DNA from: Candidatus Zixiibacteriota bacterium | Lineage (GTDB): Bacteria > Zixibacteria > MSB-5A5 > GN15 > PGXB01 | DNA length: 41,988 bases | NCBI GenBank assembly: GCA_900498245.1 | Contig: LS998015.1 | Coordinates: 572,478-614,465 of the forward strand | Direction of reading: 5' to 3' | Shown here: one piece after another, positions 1 to 8,794 of the stretch | How positions within the stretch are numbered: the first letter of the stretch is position 1 | How the letters are laid out: every line of letters starts with the position of its first letter | Position numbers and translations under genes: made by a program | The notes under the pieces: generated by a model | The model's database searches: none | Told to the model about the DNA's origin: nothing | Seen by the model: only the letters and a program-made list of their open reading frames with translations

Positions 1-358
1 CCTTTTTGACATATTCATCGAGAGTCGCCCGGCGAAGGATTCCTTTGATATGATTTTCATCCTGCCAGAAGTTATAGACGTACTTGCCGTCGAATGTCCC
101 GTACGGAATCCGGTCTTCGGAATTCAGAATTTCGAGTGAAATATCGCGGAACTTGGCGAAATTGGAGTCGCTTTCCAGTACAGCGGTGGTGGCATCATCC
201 TGGGCCTTGACCCAATCGAGGGCTTTGGGATCAGTGGCGTTTTCCAGCCAGATGAAAGAATCGGAATCGGGCGGTGCGGCGGTCTGGGCGGCCGGATGCT
301 GGAAGGAAGATATAATTAGAAACAGAAGCAGTAGAATCAGTGCGGATCTTGTTTTCAT
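1..358 (-). CDS. Prolyl-oligopeptidase-like (S9) secreted peptidase, N-terminal part
   Basis: Only the first 119 codons lie in the window; the gene runs off the left edge. The start ATG (358-356) has GGAGG at 367-363, five to six bases upstream. Residues 1-24 are a Sec signal peptide with a Leu/Ile-rich core ending near HPAAQ, so the protein is exported. The following segment, with WLENATDPKALDWVKAQ and a downstream RIPYGTFDGKYVYNFWQD, matches the start of the propeller domain of S9A prolyl oligopeptidases, which cleave short peptides after proline. The catalytic Ser/Asp/His domain lies outside the window, so activity cannot be judged. It is downstream of the amidohydrolase gene on the same strand but separated from it by a hairpin and has its own promoter-like sequence. 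Confidence 0.72.
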   Translation of the reverse strand, partial: MKTRSALILLLLFLIISSFQHPAAQTAAPPDSDSFIWLENATDPKALDWVKAQDDATTAVLESDSNFAKFRDISLEILNSEDRIPYGTFDGKYVYNFWQDENHIKGILRRATLDEYVKK

Positions 359-382
359 CGAACCTCCGGTAATGATGGCGGT

Positions 383-410
383 AATTTATTTTAGACACAA
401 AAATAGGCAA
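383..410 (-). promoter_or_regulatory. Possible promoter of the S9 peptidase gene
   Basis: On the minus strand TTGCCT (410-405) and TAAATT (388-383) are separated by 16 bases, about 25 bases before the start codon. The match to the sigma-70 consensus is only 4 of 6 at each box. Confidence 0.3.
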
Positions 411-476
411 TTTTTCCCGTAATATCCACCGGCCTTAAGAAATTTCGGCGAATTTGTTCGTGGGATAGACACTGAA

Positions 477-509
477 GACCCCTCCCGGTCATTAAGACGG
501 AGAGGGGTC
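477..509 (-). terminator. Hairpin after the amidohydrolase gene
   Basis: Two 14-base arms (477-490 and 496-509) pair at 12 of 14 positions around a 5-base loop, about 22 bases beyond the stop codon of the amidohydrolase. There is no clear U-run after it, so it may be a weak or factor-assisted terminator, or a 3' end stabiliser. Confidence 0.5.
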
Positions 510-531
510 GAAGACTGTAAGATATTGCCGG

Positions 532-3500
532 TCAATCGCCTAAGCAGGATGTTCCGATATCTTTGCCGAGGATTCCTTCGAGATTCGGCCCTTCGGGCAG
601 AATCTTTTGGCCGGGTTCGATTTCATTCAGGGTGCGGGCATCATATAGCCGGCCGTTTATCATAGTGTATTTGATATTTTGTGATTGGCGAATATCGGCC
701 AGCGGATCGCCATCGATGATTATGATATCCGCCAAAAGGCCGGGCTGGATACTTCCGATTTCCTTTTCCATTCCGATGGAGCGCGCTCCCATCCAGGTGG
801 CGGAACGAAGGGCCTCATGATTGGTCATGCCGCCCTGCTGAAGCATCCAGAGTTCCCAGTGAGCGCCGAGTCCCTGCATCTGCCCGTGGGCGCCGAGTTC
901 GACGTTGCCGCCCCGGTGCAGAATCTCGGTCGCGGTTTTGGATAGAGCAAAATGGTGGTACTCCGAATCGGGGGCCATGGTACGGCGAATGGAGCGGGGA
1001 TCGATTACCCAGCGGGGAACAAAACGGGTCAGGCGTTCATTTTTCCAGACTTCATCATGCTGATACCAGTAATTTTCTCCCCAGAGCCCCCCGTAACCGA
1101 CGATCAGAACCGGGGTGTACCCGGTTCCGAAACGGCTCACCAGTCGGAGTTCCGGATCATACAGGGGCACCACCGGGAACGGGTGTTCCAGTGTGGTATG
1201 ACCGTCGAGAACCATCGTCATCATGGTATTCAGGGTAGAACCGCCCTCGGGTACGACCATGATACCCAGTTCTTCGGCGGCCTTGATAACCATTTGCCGC
1301 TGTTCGCGCCGGGGCTGATTGTAACTCTTGACCGAAATGGCGCCCCAGGCGGCGGTGCGTTTGACGGCGCCGACGGCATCTTCATATTTGTTTATGACAG
1401 TCTTGAAATCTCCCTCGGCGCCGTACAGTATTGTCCCGGTGCTGAAAATTCTCGGCGCCAGCATGGCACCCTGTTTCTGTAATTCGGCGGTGCCGAAAAT
1501 CATCTGGGAGTTATTGCTCGGGTCATGCATGGTGGTGACGCCGAAAGCCAGATTGGCCAGATAGGCCCAGTCCTGCTGAGGGTAGATATTGTTATCGCTC
1601 GACCAGGGATGGGCGTGAATATCGATCATTCCCGGCATCAAAGTCATTCCGGTCACATCGATTGTTTTGGCGCCGGCCGGGATGGAGATTTTATCTTTGG
1701 GTCCGACTTCGGCGATGCGGTTGCCTTTGATGTGCACGACGCCGTCGGGGATCACCGACATATCATGCATCGGCAGGATTTTCGCGCCGACAAAATAAAG
1801 ATCGGTGTTCGGGATGTCGGCTTTCTCGTCCCATCCAAGATTGAAGGCCGTCGGTTTCGGGACCGCCAAAGTGTCCCGGGAGTAAAGGGCGGAAGGTTCA
1901 ATTTCGAAGAATTGCGGCCCCAGACTCCAGGTTAAATTTTTGCTGTCGGAGGTCCAGGCGAGATAAGTGCCGCCGTCGGTCGAGAGCTGTTTCACCGGAA
2001 GGTTCTGCATTTCCGGGCCGATTTCGAGCGGTTCGTTCGTATGCGGGTATGGTATCACATAGGTCTGCCATAACTCTTCGAACGCCAGCCAGTCTTCATT
2101 GGGAGAAAGCCGAAAATCAGAGGCCCGCTCCGAGACGGCGAGAACCCGTCGGTCGGATCCGAGCAGGTCGATACTTATCAAGGCCGCCTTGCCACTTTCG
2201 CGGGAGATCAAATAGATCCGCTTGCCGTCTTTGGAGAAACGGGGATCGTTCCCTTCGCGGGTGAGAAGACGGGGTTCGGATTTTCCGGAAGCGTCAATAA
2301 TATAAATGCCCGGTTCTTCCCGCCACAGACCGCCGCGGAAGGCGTCGCTCCCGCCCCGCTGATAGACGACCCAGTTGCCGTCGGGTGAGAATTGCGCGCT
2401 GAAGTAATGTCCCGGTTTGGGAACTAGAATTTTCTCGTTACGGCCGTCGAGGCCGATAGTACGAATAGTGCCACCGCTGGTATCGCTCCAGGTGGTGAAG
2501 GCAATTTGTTTGCCATCGAGGGAAAGAGCGGGGGCGAATTCAAAATGGTCGGACTGTTTTGTCAATCTGGCGGGGACACCATCGGGGAGATTCTTTTTAT
2601 AAAGATACCCCAGGGCCTGAAAGACGGCGATATCGTGCGATGGTGTCAGTTGCGGCCAGCGAATGACTTTGACCGGAAAGGTTGCTTCGCCCAGGTTTTG
2701 AGGAACCCGGACGGCTTTGGCCACGATCTGGTTGACATGGACCCGGAACGGAATCTGGGTCGGGGTTCCGGTGGCGACATCGACTTTCCAGATTTTCCCT
2801 TTGGCCCAGATGACGATATTTTTGCCGTCGGGGGTCCAACTGAAGCCGGGATAGACGCCGAAGAGCGACCAGGTTTCCTGCTGATCCTCGTCGAGATTGT
2901 TCCAGAGGTGGCGGACCTGCCCGTTATCGAGGTTGAAGAGCGCCAGCACCGATTGACCGCGGACACGGCGGACAAAGGCGATGGTTTTGCCGTCGGGGCT
3001 GATCTGCGGCCGGCAGGCGCCGCCATTAATATTAATAAGATTGGTAATTTCATTGTTGTTCAGATTCAGGCGGCGGATCATGTAAATGGTGCCGTTGGGA
3101 TCTTTGTTGTATTCGAAATAATCTCCCGGCGACATATCTTCCGACCAGTAGAGATATTGGCCGTCGGGGGAGAAGACCGGCTCGTTGGCGTCCATCTGGT
3201 CGTTTTTCCGTTTGGTCAACTGTATCCCGTCGCCCCCCTCGGGGACCTTATACATCCACATTTCGCCGGCGCCCATGCTTCGACCGCTGGTGAAATGCTT
3301 TTTGGCCACGATATAATTACCGCTCGGGTGCCAGGCAGCGTTATTCAGAAGACGATAATTTTCCCTGGTGATTTGCACCGGCTCGGTTCCGTCGGCGTTC
3401 ATAATCCAGATATTGTCGCCGCCGCCCCGGTCGCTGGTGAAAAGAATCTTTTTGCCGTCGGGAGAGAACCGGGGCTGAACCTCGTAGGGGAGGCCCCCCG

Positions 3501-3777
3501 AAAGAAGTTTCGCCTCGCCTCCCGCAAAAGGAAACTTATAGATATCGCCGAGAAGATCGAAAACGATTTCCGTGCCGTCGGGGGAGACATCGACCGTCAT
3601 CCAGGTCCCTTCGTCGGCGTCGAATTGAAGAGTATCGCTGGGGACATGGGGAGAAGCGACATCCCATTTCTTGTCGGTAGTATCTTTCGGCGGTTCCGCC
3701 GCGTTCTGTCCCGCCGCGCCCGTTGCCAGGACGGCGAGCAGGGTTAGCATTATAATTAATCTTTTAGCACTGAGCAT
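532..3777 (-). CDS. Secreted TolB-propeller amidohydrolase
   Basis: A 1081-residue exported protein. The start is placed at the ATG at 3777-3775 because GGAGG lies nine bases upstream; an in-frame ATG at 3804 has no such site. A Sec signal peptide (MLSAKRLIIMLTLLAVLATGAAGQ) is followed by about ten PD40/TolB-type blades, recognisable as repeated SPDGxxIxF motifs through roughly residue 600. The C-terminal third is a metal-dependent amidohydrolase: the IHAH metal-binding pair is near residue 720, further candidate ligands are in TLEHPF and ELGAHGQ, and the typical closing motif GLLADIIIIDGDPL is present. Such propeller-amidohydrolases are thought to act on peptides or cyclic amides in the periplasm, but the substrate is unknown. 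The adjacent S9 peptidase gene fits a role in peptide scavenging (inference). Confidence 0.85.
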   Translation of the reverse strand: MLSAKRLIIMLTLLAVLATGAAGQNAAEPPKDTTDKKWDVASPHVPSDTLQFDADEGTWMTVDVSPDGTEIVFDLLGDIYKFPFAGGEAKLLSGGLPYEVQPRFSPDGKKILFTSDRGGGDNIWIMNADGTEPVQITRENYRLLNNAAWHPSGNYIVAKKHFTSGRSMGAGEMWMYKVPEGGDGIQLTKRKNDQMDANEPVFSPDGQYLYWSEDMSPGDYFEYNKDPNGTIYMIRRLNLNNNEITNLININGGACRPQISPDGKTIAFVRRVRGQSVLALFNLDNGQVRHLWNNLDEDQQETWSLFGVYPGFSWTPDGKNIVIWAKGKIWKVDVATGTPTQIPFRVHVNQIVAKAVRVPQNLGEATFPVKVIRWPQLTPSHDIAVFQALGYLYKKNLPDGVPARLTKQSDHFEFAPALSLDGKQIAFTTWSDTSGGTIRTIGLDGRNEKILVPKPGHYFSAQFSPDGNWVVYQRGGSDAFRGGLWREEPGIYIIDASGKSEPRLLTREGNDPRFSKDGKRIYLISRESGKAALISIDLLGSDRRVLAVSERASDFRLSPNEDWLAFEELWQTYVIPYPHTNEPLEIGPEMQNLPVKQLSTDGGTYLAWTSDSKNLTWSLGPQFFEIEPSALYSRDTLAVPKPTAFNLGWDEKADIPNTDLYFVGAKILPMHDMSVIPDGVVHIKGNRIAEVGPKDKISIPAGAKTIDVTGMTLMPGMIDIHAHPWSSDNNIYPQQDWAYLANLAFGVTTMHDPSNNSQMIFGTAELQKQGAMLAPRIFSTGTILYGAEGDFKTVINKYEDAVGAVKRTAAWGAISVKSYNQPRREQRQMVIKAAEELGIMVVPEGGSTLNTMMTMVLDGHTTLEHPFPVVPLYDPELRLVSRFGTGYTPVLIVGYGGLWGENYWYQHDEVWKNERLTRFVPRWVIDPRSIRRTMAPDSEYHHFALSKTATEILHRGGNVELGAHGQMQGLGAHWELWMLQQGGMTNHEALRSATWMGARSIGMEKEIGSIQPGLLADIIIIDGDPLADIRQSQNIKYTMINGRLYDARTLNEIEPGQKILPEGPNLEGILGKDIGTSCLGD

Positions 3778-3891
3778 TTGCTGAGACCTCCATCTCGGTT
3801 GCATAAAGGCCGGTGATTCGTGGTTACCTTACCCGCCAAAAATATGCGAATTTCGGGGAAATTGCAATCCCTTTGGGCGTTCATTATTCTC

Positions 3892-3921
3892 TTGCCATTC
3901 CGGCGGCCGAAGCGATATAAT
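3892..3921 (+). promoter_or_regulatory. Sigma-70-like promoter of the OCD-family gene
   Basis: TTGCCA (3892-3897) and a perfect TATAAT (3916-3921) are spaced by 18 bases. The Shine-Dalgarno site follows at 3942-3946 and the start codon at 3952, leaving a leader of about 24 bases. Confidence 0.65.
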
Positions 3922-3951
3922 AAGGATAAATCTATCCCATTGGAGGTTTTC

Positions 3952-4932
3952 ATGCCGCTTCTCTTAACCCGCGAAGATGTCGTTCATTTGCTCAATATGT
4001 CCGATTGCATGACCGTGGTGGAAAAGGCGTTCGCCGAGATGGCGTCAGGGACGGCGGTACTGCCGCTTCGGATCGGTATCACGCCGCCGGACGGTCTTTC
4101 GCTTTATATGCCGGCCTATTTAAGACAGATGGGAGCGCTGGCGTGCAAGGTCGTGACGGTCTATAAAAGCAATCCCGCCCGGCACAAACTGCCGACCACG
4201 ATCGGCAAAGTGTTGCTTCAGAATCCGGAGACCGGCGAAGTGGTCGCGATCATGGACGGCGGCTTTCTGACGGCGGTCCGGACCGGGGCGGTCAGCGGGG
4301 TCGCCACGAAATATCTGGCGCGGGCCGATGTCGGGCAGGTGGCCGGTATTTTCGGCGCCGGGGTGCAGGCCAAGATGCAACTCTGGGCGGTGGCCGAGGC
4401 AAGGAAACTGCATCAGGCCCTAGTATATGATATTTCACCCGAGGCGATTGAAGGATTTATCAAGGAGATGAGTCATAAACTGAATCTGGAAATTTTCCCG
4501 GCTGATTCGCCGCGGCAGATTCTGGCCGAGGCCGATATCATCTGCACGGCGACATCATCGGCGACGCCTTTGTTCGACGGCACGCAGATGCGGCCGGGGA
4601 CGCATATCAACGGTATCGGCAGTCACACCGCCAATGCCCGGGAACTCGATACCGAGATAATAAGGCGGTCGAGAATCGTGGCCGATTCGTACGAGGCCTG
4701 CCTGAAAGAGGCCGGGGATATCATGATTCCGATTCAGGAGGGGGTAATCACCAAAGAGCAGATGTACGCCGAACTGGGGGAGATAATTATCGGCAAGAAG
4801 CCCGGCCGGGGAAATGCTTCGGAAATTACAATATTTAAATCGAATGGTCTGGCGATACAGGATGCGGCGGCGGCAAAACTGGTGTATGATAAGGCGAAAA
4901 AGGCCGGGGTGGGGAAAGAGGTGGTGATCTAG
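3952..4932 (+). CDS. Ornithine cyclodeaminase / mu-crystallin family dehydrogenase
   Basis: A 326-residue cytoplasmic enzyme. The start at 3952 is fixed by GGAGG at 3942-3946 and by a TATAAT box at 3916-3921 that would lie inside any longer version. The sequence follows the OCD/archaeal alanine dehydrogenase family from end to end: LLTREDVVHLL at the N-terminus, substrate-side ALACKVVTVYK and DGGFLTAVRTGAVSG, and the Rossmann dinucleotide motif GIFGAGVQAKMQ near residues 125-140. Members include ornithine cyclodeaminase, NAD-dependent L-alanine dehydrogenase, ketimine reductase and amino acid dehydrogenases of siderophore pathways. Sequence alone does not choose between them; alanine dehydrogenase or ketimine reductase is most likely for a lone gene. 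The next gene begins 110 bases downstream. Confidence 0.85.
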   Translation: MPLLLTREDVVHLLNMSDCMTVVEKAFAEMASGTAVLPLRIGITPPDGLSLYMPAYLRQMGALACKVVTVYKSNPARHKLPTTIGKVLLQNPETGEVVAIMDGGFLTAVRTGAVSGVATKYLARADVGQVAGIFGAGVQAKMQLWAVAEARKLHQALVYDISPEAIEGFIKEMSHKLNLEIFPADSPRQILAEADIICTATSSATPLFDGTQMRPGTHINGIGSHTANARELDTEIIRRSRIVADSYEACLKEAGDIMIPIQEGVITKEQMYAELGEIIIGKKPGRGNASEITIFKSNGLAIQDAAAAKLVYDKAKKAGVGKEVVI

Positions 4933-5042
4933 GGGGTTCAAAAAATGAGCGCCTAAATTTCGCACGGACTTGATTTATCGAAGCGTGAATGAGGCGTAGT
5001 GTTTTGATAATAATATTTTCTCAATAGTCATGTTGAGGCGGT

Positions 5043-5546
5043 ATGATCAAAATCAGGCAGATCAGGGAAGAGGACGCGGAGAATTTCCTGGCCATGCTCA
5101 AAATGCTTGATAATGAGACAACCTTCATGATGTATGAGCCGGGAGAAAGAACCACCACCATCGAACAACAACAAGAACGAATCCGCGAAATATTAAGTAA
5201 AGATTACCAGGCGACATTCGTGGCCGAGGATGACGGCTGGATTGTCGGGTATCTGGCGGCCCGGGGAGGGGAACTCAGCCGGATCCGGCACAGGACCTAT
5301 ATCGTGGTCGGGATAATCAAAGAGTTTCGGGGGCGGGGGGTCGGCAAGAAATTATTTGATGAGATGGAGAAATGGGCGCGCGCGAAAAAAATGCACCGTC
5401 TGGAACTGACGGTCATGGTCAGCAACGAGCGGGGGATCCGGCTGTATCAGAAAATGGGATTCGAGTTCGAAGGGGTCAGAAAGGATTCGATGCTGGTGGA
5501 GGGGGAATATATCGACGAATACAATATGTTCAAGTTGCTGGATTAA
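5043..5546 (+). CDS. GNAT family N-acetyltransferase
   Basis: A 167-residue GNAT-fold enzyme that transfers an acyl group from acetyl-CoA to an amine. The acetyl-CoA pyrophosphate loop is the GRGVGKKLF segment near residue 100, and the end of the fold is typical: LELTVMVSNERGIRLYQKMGFEFEG. It resembles the RimJ/RimL/SpeG-like group, but no substrate can be assigned. The start ATG is preceded by a modest purine-rich site (GAGG). The 110 bases upstream are AT-rich and contain no promoter I would defend. It lies 26 bases before the lipoprotein gene, so the two are probably co-transcribed. Confidence 0.85.
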   Translation: MIKIRQIREEDAENFLAMLKMLDNETTFMMYEPGERTTTIEQQQERIREILSKDYQATFVAEDDGWIVGYLAARGGELSRIRHRTYIVVGIIKEFRGRGVGKKLFDEMEKWARAKKMHRLELTVMVSNERGIRLYQKMGFEFEGVRKDSMLVEGEYIDEYNMFKLLD

Positions 5547-5572
5547 AGACAGACCTCAGGAGGGAATGAATC

Positions 5573-6130
5573 ATGAAGAACCGCTCACTGCAAATAATTA
5601 TTTTTTTGTTCTTTTCGGGAATTGCCTTGACTCTTGCCTGCAGCCTGGCGCCGGGTAATGTCAAAAGCAAATTAGCCGAATGGCGGAAAGGGGTCTGGAT
5701 TAGCGGGGAGGGGACCTATACCATATATACAGACAATCATTATTTCGTGATTTCTTTCGAGGGTGACACCCTCAGGCCCAATATATATTGCGGGGCCTCG
5801 CAAATCGCTTTTACCGATAAGGGAACGGCCCGAAAGCAAGTTATCAGACTTCGCCAGAATCCCGGTTCGACCATGAATCTCTTCCGGGAGCTGGCACGTC
5901 AATCCGACAGCACCGAAACTCCCCTGGCCTACGACAGTACCTTGTTCAAGCCGGGAGCGTGCAATATAAAAGACGGCGTTATTTATGACGCGGTCACCGA
6001 AGTTGCCGCCGATTATATTCTTTTATCCACGTGCAATGGCGACAAAGAGAAGATTTATTCCAATGGCGTATCGGTCTACCTTCCGGCGGGCGGAGGAGAA
6101 TTTAATTCTTATCGTATTGAAAAATTCTGA
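5573..6130 (+). CDS. Hypothetical lipoprotein
   Basis: A 185-residue protein of unknown family. It starts with a lipoprotein signal peptide: two basic residues, a hydrophobic stretch and a lipobox LTLAC with the candidate lipidated Cys at about residue 23, so it should be membrane-anchored outside the cytoplasm. The start is supported by AGGAGG a few bases upstream. The mature part is rich in Tyr, Thr and Asp and lacks any catalytic motif I recognise. It follows the GNAT gene by 26 bases. Its stop codon directly abuts the stop codon of the convergent MFS gene (6130/6131), leaving no room for a separate terminator. Confidence 0.7.
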   Translation: MKNRSLQIIIFLFFSGIALTLACSLAPGNVKSKLAEWRKGVWISGEGTYTIYTDNHYFVISFEGDTLRPNIYCGASQIAFTDKGTARKQVIRLRQNPGSTMNLFRELARQSDSTETPLAYDSTLFKPGACNIKDGVIYDAVTEVAADYILLSTCNGDKEKIYSNGVSVYLPAGGGEFNSYRIEKF

Positions 6131-7516
6131 TTAATTTCGTTTTAAATTGCCGCGGGCCAGGGAAGCAAAAATTCCAAGAAAGCAGAGCCCGACAAAAATT
6201 CCGAACGAGATTCTCAAACTGGTGACAAAGGCCCCGGCGCTTTCGGGGGTAATTTCCGCTTTGCCGATCATGACCGACATTGTCATCATAACGATCCCCA
6301 TCGAAAACATCATCCCGACCTGACGCATGGTGCTCAAGGTGGCGCTGGCGACACCGTAGACCTGCCGGTCGACCGAACTCATGACGGCGTTGATATTGGG
6401 CGAGGAGAATAGGCCGAAGCCGAAGCCGAGCACCACCAGACAGGCGATGACATAAACAAGACCGGTGGCACTTCCGAGAAATATCATCATGGCGAGCCCG
6501 ATCATGCTGATGGCCATGCCGATCGAGGCAATAATGCGGGGTTCGATTTTGTCCGACATCTTCCCGCTCAGGGGCGAAAAGAGGGCCATCATGACGGGTT
6601 GGGCCACCAGCACCAGTCCGGCGATTTCCGGTTTCAGGCCCTTTACATTCTGAAGATACAAACTCAAGAGAAAAGCGACCGCAAAAGTGGCGGCGTAATT
6701 GATGAGCGCCGCCAGGTTGGAGAAAGCGAAAGGGATGTTGCGACGGAAGAGATCGATATTGAAAACCGGATGAACGGTCCTCTGCTCAAAGTATATAAAG
6801 AGCAACAGGGTCAGGACGCCGACAATCAGAAAAATCCAGGCCGATGGTTCCGGCAGAGTGGAGAAGCCGTACATGGTGGCGAAAAGAGCGAGGCCCAAAA
6901 TTGCCGAACCTAATAGATCGAATTTTTCCCCATGGGCCTCGGCCCATTCTCCTTTTAGAAGGGCGAATGTCATGGCCAGTAAGATCAGGGCGAAGGGAAC
7001 GATTATCCAGAAAATGTACCGCCAGCCAAGCAGTTGCGTAACAAAGCCGCCCAAAAACGGACCGGCGGAGAGGCCGATATAAGTGGCGGCGCTGGCGATT
7101 CCGAGGGCGTGCCCGCGACGGTGCGGCTCCACCACCGACACGAGGATCGGGATAACCGACGAGAAAATCATCGCCGCGGCCAATCCCTGCAGAACCCGGC
7201 AGGCAATGATCATGGAAGCAGAAACGGAGGCACCGATAAGAAGCGAGGAAAACAATAAAATAAAGAGACCCCAGATATAAATTTTCTTGCGGCCATAGAT
7301 ATCGCCCAGCCGCCCGAAGGGAATCAGAAAAGCCGCCGCCGAAAGAAGGTAGGTGGTGTTGATCCAGCCGAGAAGAACCGGGCCCATCGAAAAGGTCTGG
7401 CCTATCGTGGGCAGAGCGACATTGACCGACGAGGACATAAACGGCCCGATAAAAGAACTGACCGAGGCCACGATGATGGCGGCTCTGGCCGAAGCGCGAG
7501 CGGAATCAGACTTCAT
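6131..7516 (-). CDS. MFS drug/metabolite exporter, DHA2-like
   Basis: A 461-residue polytopic inner-membrane transporter, with about 14 hydrophobic segments by eye. The N-terminal half carries the signature of the DHA2 (EmrB/QacA) group: the segment-1 region VNVALPTIG, the cytoplasmic loop GRLGDIYGRKKIY, the RVLQGLAAAM region, and motif C with glycine-rich GLSAGPFLGG. Members export drugs, lipophilic compounds or metabolites in exchange for protons. The start at 7516 has only a weak purine-rich site upstream. No regulator is adjacent on this strand. The substrate cannot be inferred. It is convergent with and abuts the lipoprotein gene at 6130. Confidence 0.87.
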   Translation of the reverse strand: MKSDSARASARAAIIVASVSSFIGPFMSSSVNVALPTIGQTFSMGPVLLGWINTTYLLSAAAFLIPFGRLGDIYGRKKIYIWGLFILLFSSLLIGASVSASMIIACRVLQGLAAAMIFSSVIPILVSVVEPHRRGHALGIASAATYIGLSAGPFLGGFVTQLLGWRYIFWIIVPFALILLAMTFALLKGEWAEAHGEKFDLLGSAILGLALFATMYGFSTLPEPSAWIFLIVGVLTLLLFIYFEQRTVHPVFNIDLFRRNIPFAFSNLAALINYAATFAVAFLLSLYLQNVKGLKPEIAGLVLVAQPVMMALFSPLSGKMSDKIEPRIIASIGMAISMIGLAMMIFLGSATGLVYVIACLVVLGFGFGLFSSPNINAVMSSVDRQVYGVASATLSTMRQVGMMFSMGIVMMTMSVMIGKAEITPESAGAFVTSLRISFGIFVGLCFLGIFASLARGNLKRN

Positions 7517-7697
7517 TATATATACTCTATCGTCCCGAATGGCTTTAAAGTCAGAAAAGATAACAATGTTTGGTGCAGAATTGACAGCAAAAAGTAATCA
7601 TCACACCAGCCAATATTGTCCCTAATAGATTATCGGATAACATATTACAGAAAAAACGCAAATTTGGGGAAAAATTAAGCGAAAAGGCTTGACTTTT

Positions 7698-7724
7698 TTG
7701 ATTAATTGGCGATATCTTTATAAT
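7698..7724 (+). promoter_or_regulatory. Possible promoter of the SPFH operon
   Basis: A perfect TATAAT (7719-7724) is preceded at 15 bases by TTGATT (7698-7703). A nearer match to the -35 box, TTGACT at 7689-7694, is 24 bases away and too far to be used with this -10. The -10 box overlaps the left end of the palindrome at 7723-7737. Confidence 0.4.
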
Positions 7725-7737
7725 ATCAAATTGATAT
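7723..7737. promoter_or_regulatory. Palindrome in the SPFH operon leader, candidate RHH operator
   Basis: ATATCAA-A-TTGATAT is a perfect 7-base inverted repeat with a 1-base centre. It overlaps the -10 box and ends four bases before AGGAGG. Related GATATC blocks occur at 7711-7716 and 7733-7738. The position suits a repressor site, and the second gene of the operon encodes an Arc-like ribbon-helix-helix protein, which typically binds such short dyads and represses its own operon. The assignment is inference. Confidence 0.45.
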
Positions 7738-7751
7738 CATAGGAGGTATCG

Positions 7752-8609
7752 ATGTTTAAAGAAAAGATTCGTGATCTGGCCAATGGCTGGGCGTCCTTCT
7801 TCATTCTGTTCGTGGCGCTTCTGGCTGATATTTACTGGCTGATTATTTCCCCTGAAGACGGCAAAATCGTGCCGGGATTGATAATGCTTCTGCTCATATT
7901 TCTTTTGCGGGGTCTGTTCATGGTTAATCCCAATGAGGGACGGGTTCTGCAGTTGTTCGGTAAATATGTCGGGACGACGCGGATGGCGGGACTTCGCTGG
8001 GGAAATCCGCTTTATACCAAGAAGAAGATATCGCTCCGGGTGCGGAATTTCGAGACCAACCGGCTGAAAGTGAATGATGTCGACGGCAACCCGATCGAGA
8101 TCGCGGCGATCGTGGTCTGGAAGGTGATTGATACTGCCGAAGCGACCTTTCAAGTCGACAACTACGAGAATTTCGTGAAAATTCAGAGCGAAGCGGCGGT
8201 GCGTAATCTGGCCACGCAACATCCGTATGATTCCCACAGCGAGAACCGCGTGTCGCTTCGCGGACATACCGTAACGATTTCGGAGCAGTTGAAGACCGAG
8301 ATTCACGAGCGTCTGGCGCAGGCCGGGGTGGAAGTAATCGAGGCGCGGATAAGTCATCTGGCCTATGCTCCGGAGATAGCCGAAGCGATGTTGCGCCGTC
8401 AGCAGGCAGGCGCGGTGGTGGCGGCCCGGCAGTTGATTGTGGAGGGAGCGGTCGGGATGGTGGAGATGGCGCTGGAGCAACTGGCCCAGAAACATATAAT
8501 TGAACTGGATCAGGAACGGAAGGCGGCGATGGTTTCAAATCTTCTGGTGGTCCTGTGCGGGGAAACCTCCAGCCAGCCGGTCATTAACACCGGAACGTTG
8601 TATCAATAG
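7752..8609 (+). CDS. SPFH (band 7) domain membrane protein
   Basis: A 285-residue protein with a strong AGGAGG site at 7741-7746. Two hydrophobic segments at roughly residues 15-32 and 40-57 anchor it in the membrane. The SPFH/prohibitin-homology domain then starts with VNPNEGRVLQLFGKYVGT and includes RVRNFETNRLKVNDVDGNPIEI and VVWKVIDTAEATFQVDNYENFV. The C-terminal part is helical. SPFH proteins oligomerise into membrane scaffolds and often control proteases or membrane domains. In many bacteria this subfamily is followed by a small Arc-like gene, as here. It is first in an operon of four genes whose gaps are 2, 0 and 14 bases. Confidence 0.85.
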   Translation: MFKEKIRDLANGWASFFILFVALLADIYWLIISPEDGKIVPGLIMLLLIFLLRGLFMVNPNEGRVLQLFGKYVGTTRMAGLRWGNPLYTKKKISLRVRNFETNRLKVNDVDGNPIEIAAIVVWKVIDTAEATFQVDNYENFVKIQSEAAVRNLATQHPYDSHSENRVSLRGHTVTISEQLKTEIHERLAQAGVEVIEARISHLAYAPEIAEAMLRRQQAGAVVAARQLIVEGAVGMVEMALEQLAQKHIIELDQERKAAMVSNLLVVLCGETSSQPVINTGTLYQ

Positions 8610-8611
8610 TC

Positions 8612-8794
8612 GTGGCGGAACGGAAGTCATTTTTGCTGAGGATGGAGGGGGAGACTCTTAATCTCCTTCAGAAGTGGGCCGACGAGGAACTTCGCTCCCT
8701 CAACGGACAAATTGAATATATATTAAGGGACGCTTTGCGTAAGAGCGGACGGATGCGCCGGCCCGAAAAGGAAAATGAGAAACCGGGAGAGTAA
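8612..8794 (+). CDS. Arc-like ribbon-helix-helix protein
   Basis: A 60-residue protein. The start is a GTG two bases after the stop of the SPFH gene and has no strong Shine-Dalgarno site, so translation is probably coupled to SPFH. The first 45 residues fit the Arc/MetJ ribbon-helix-helix fold: strand KSFLLRMEGETLNLLQKWADEE, then a second helix with LNGQIEYILRDALRKSG. The SLNGQIEYILR segment is typical of Arc-family DNA-binding proteins. The basic tail is short. Such proteins dimerise and bind short inverted repeats, so the palindrome at 7723-7737 is the obvious candidate target. A role as an antitoxin-type partner cannot be excluded, but no toxin is visible. Confidence 0.75.
   Translation: MAERKSFLLRMEGETLNLLQKWADEELRSLNGQIEYILRDALRKSGRMRRPEKENEKPGE

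Noticed and set aside
2506-3747. A 413-codon open frame on the plus strand opposite the amidohydrolase gene
   Set aside because: It is the antisense shadow of a well-recognised TolB-propeller gene, has low-complexity Asp/Gly/Phe composition and no family resemblance.
7689-7724. TTGACT at 7689 with TATAAT at 7719 as a single promoter
   Set aside because: The 24-base spacer is too long for sigma-70; TTGATT at 7698 with 15 bases is a better, though imperfect, pairing.
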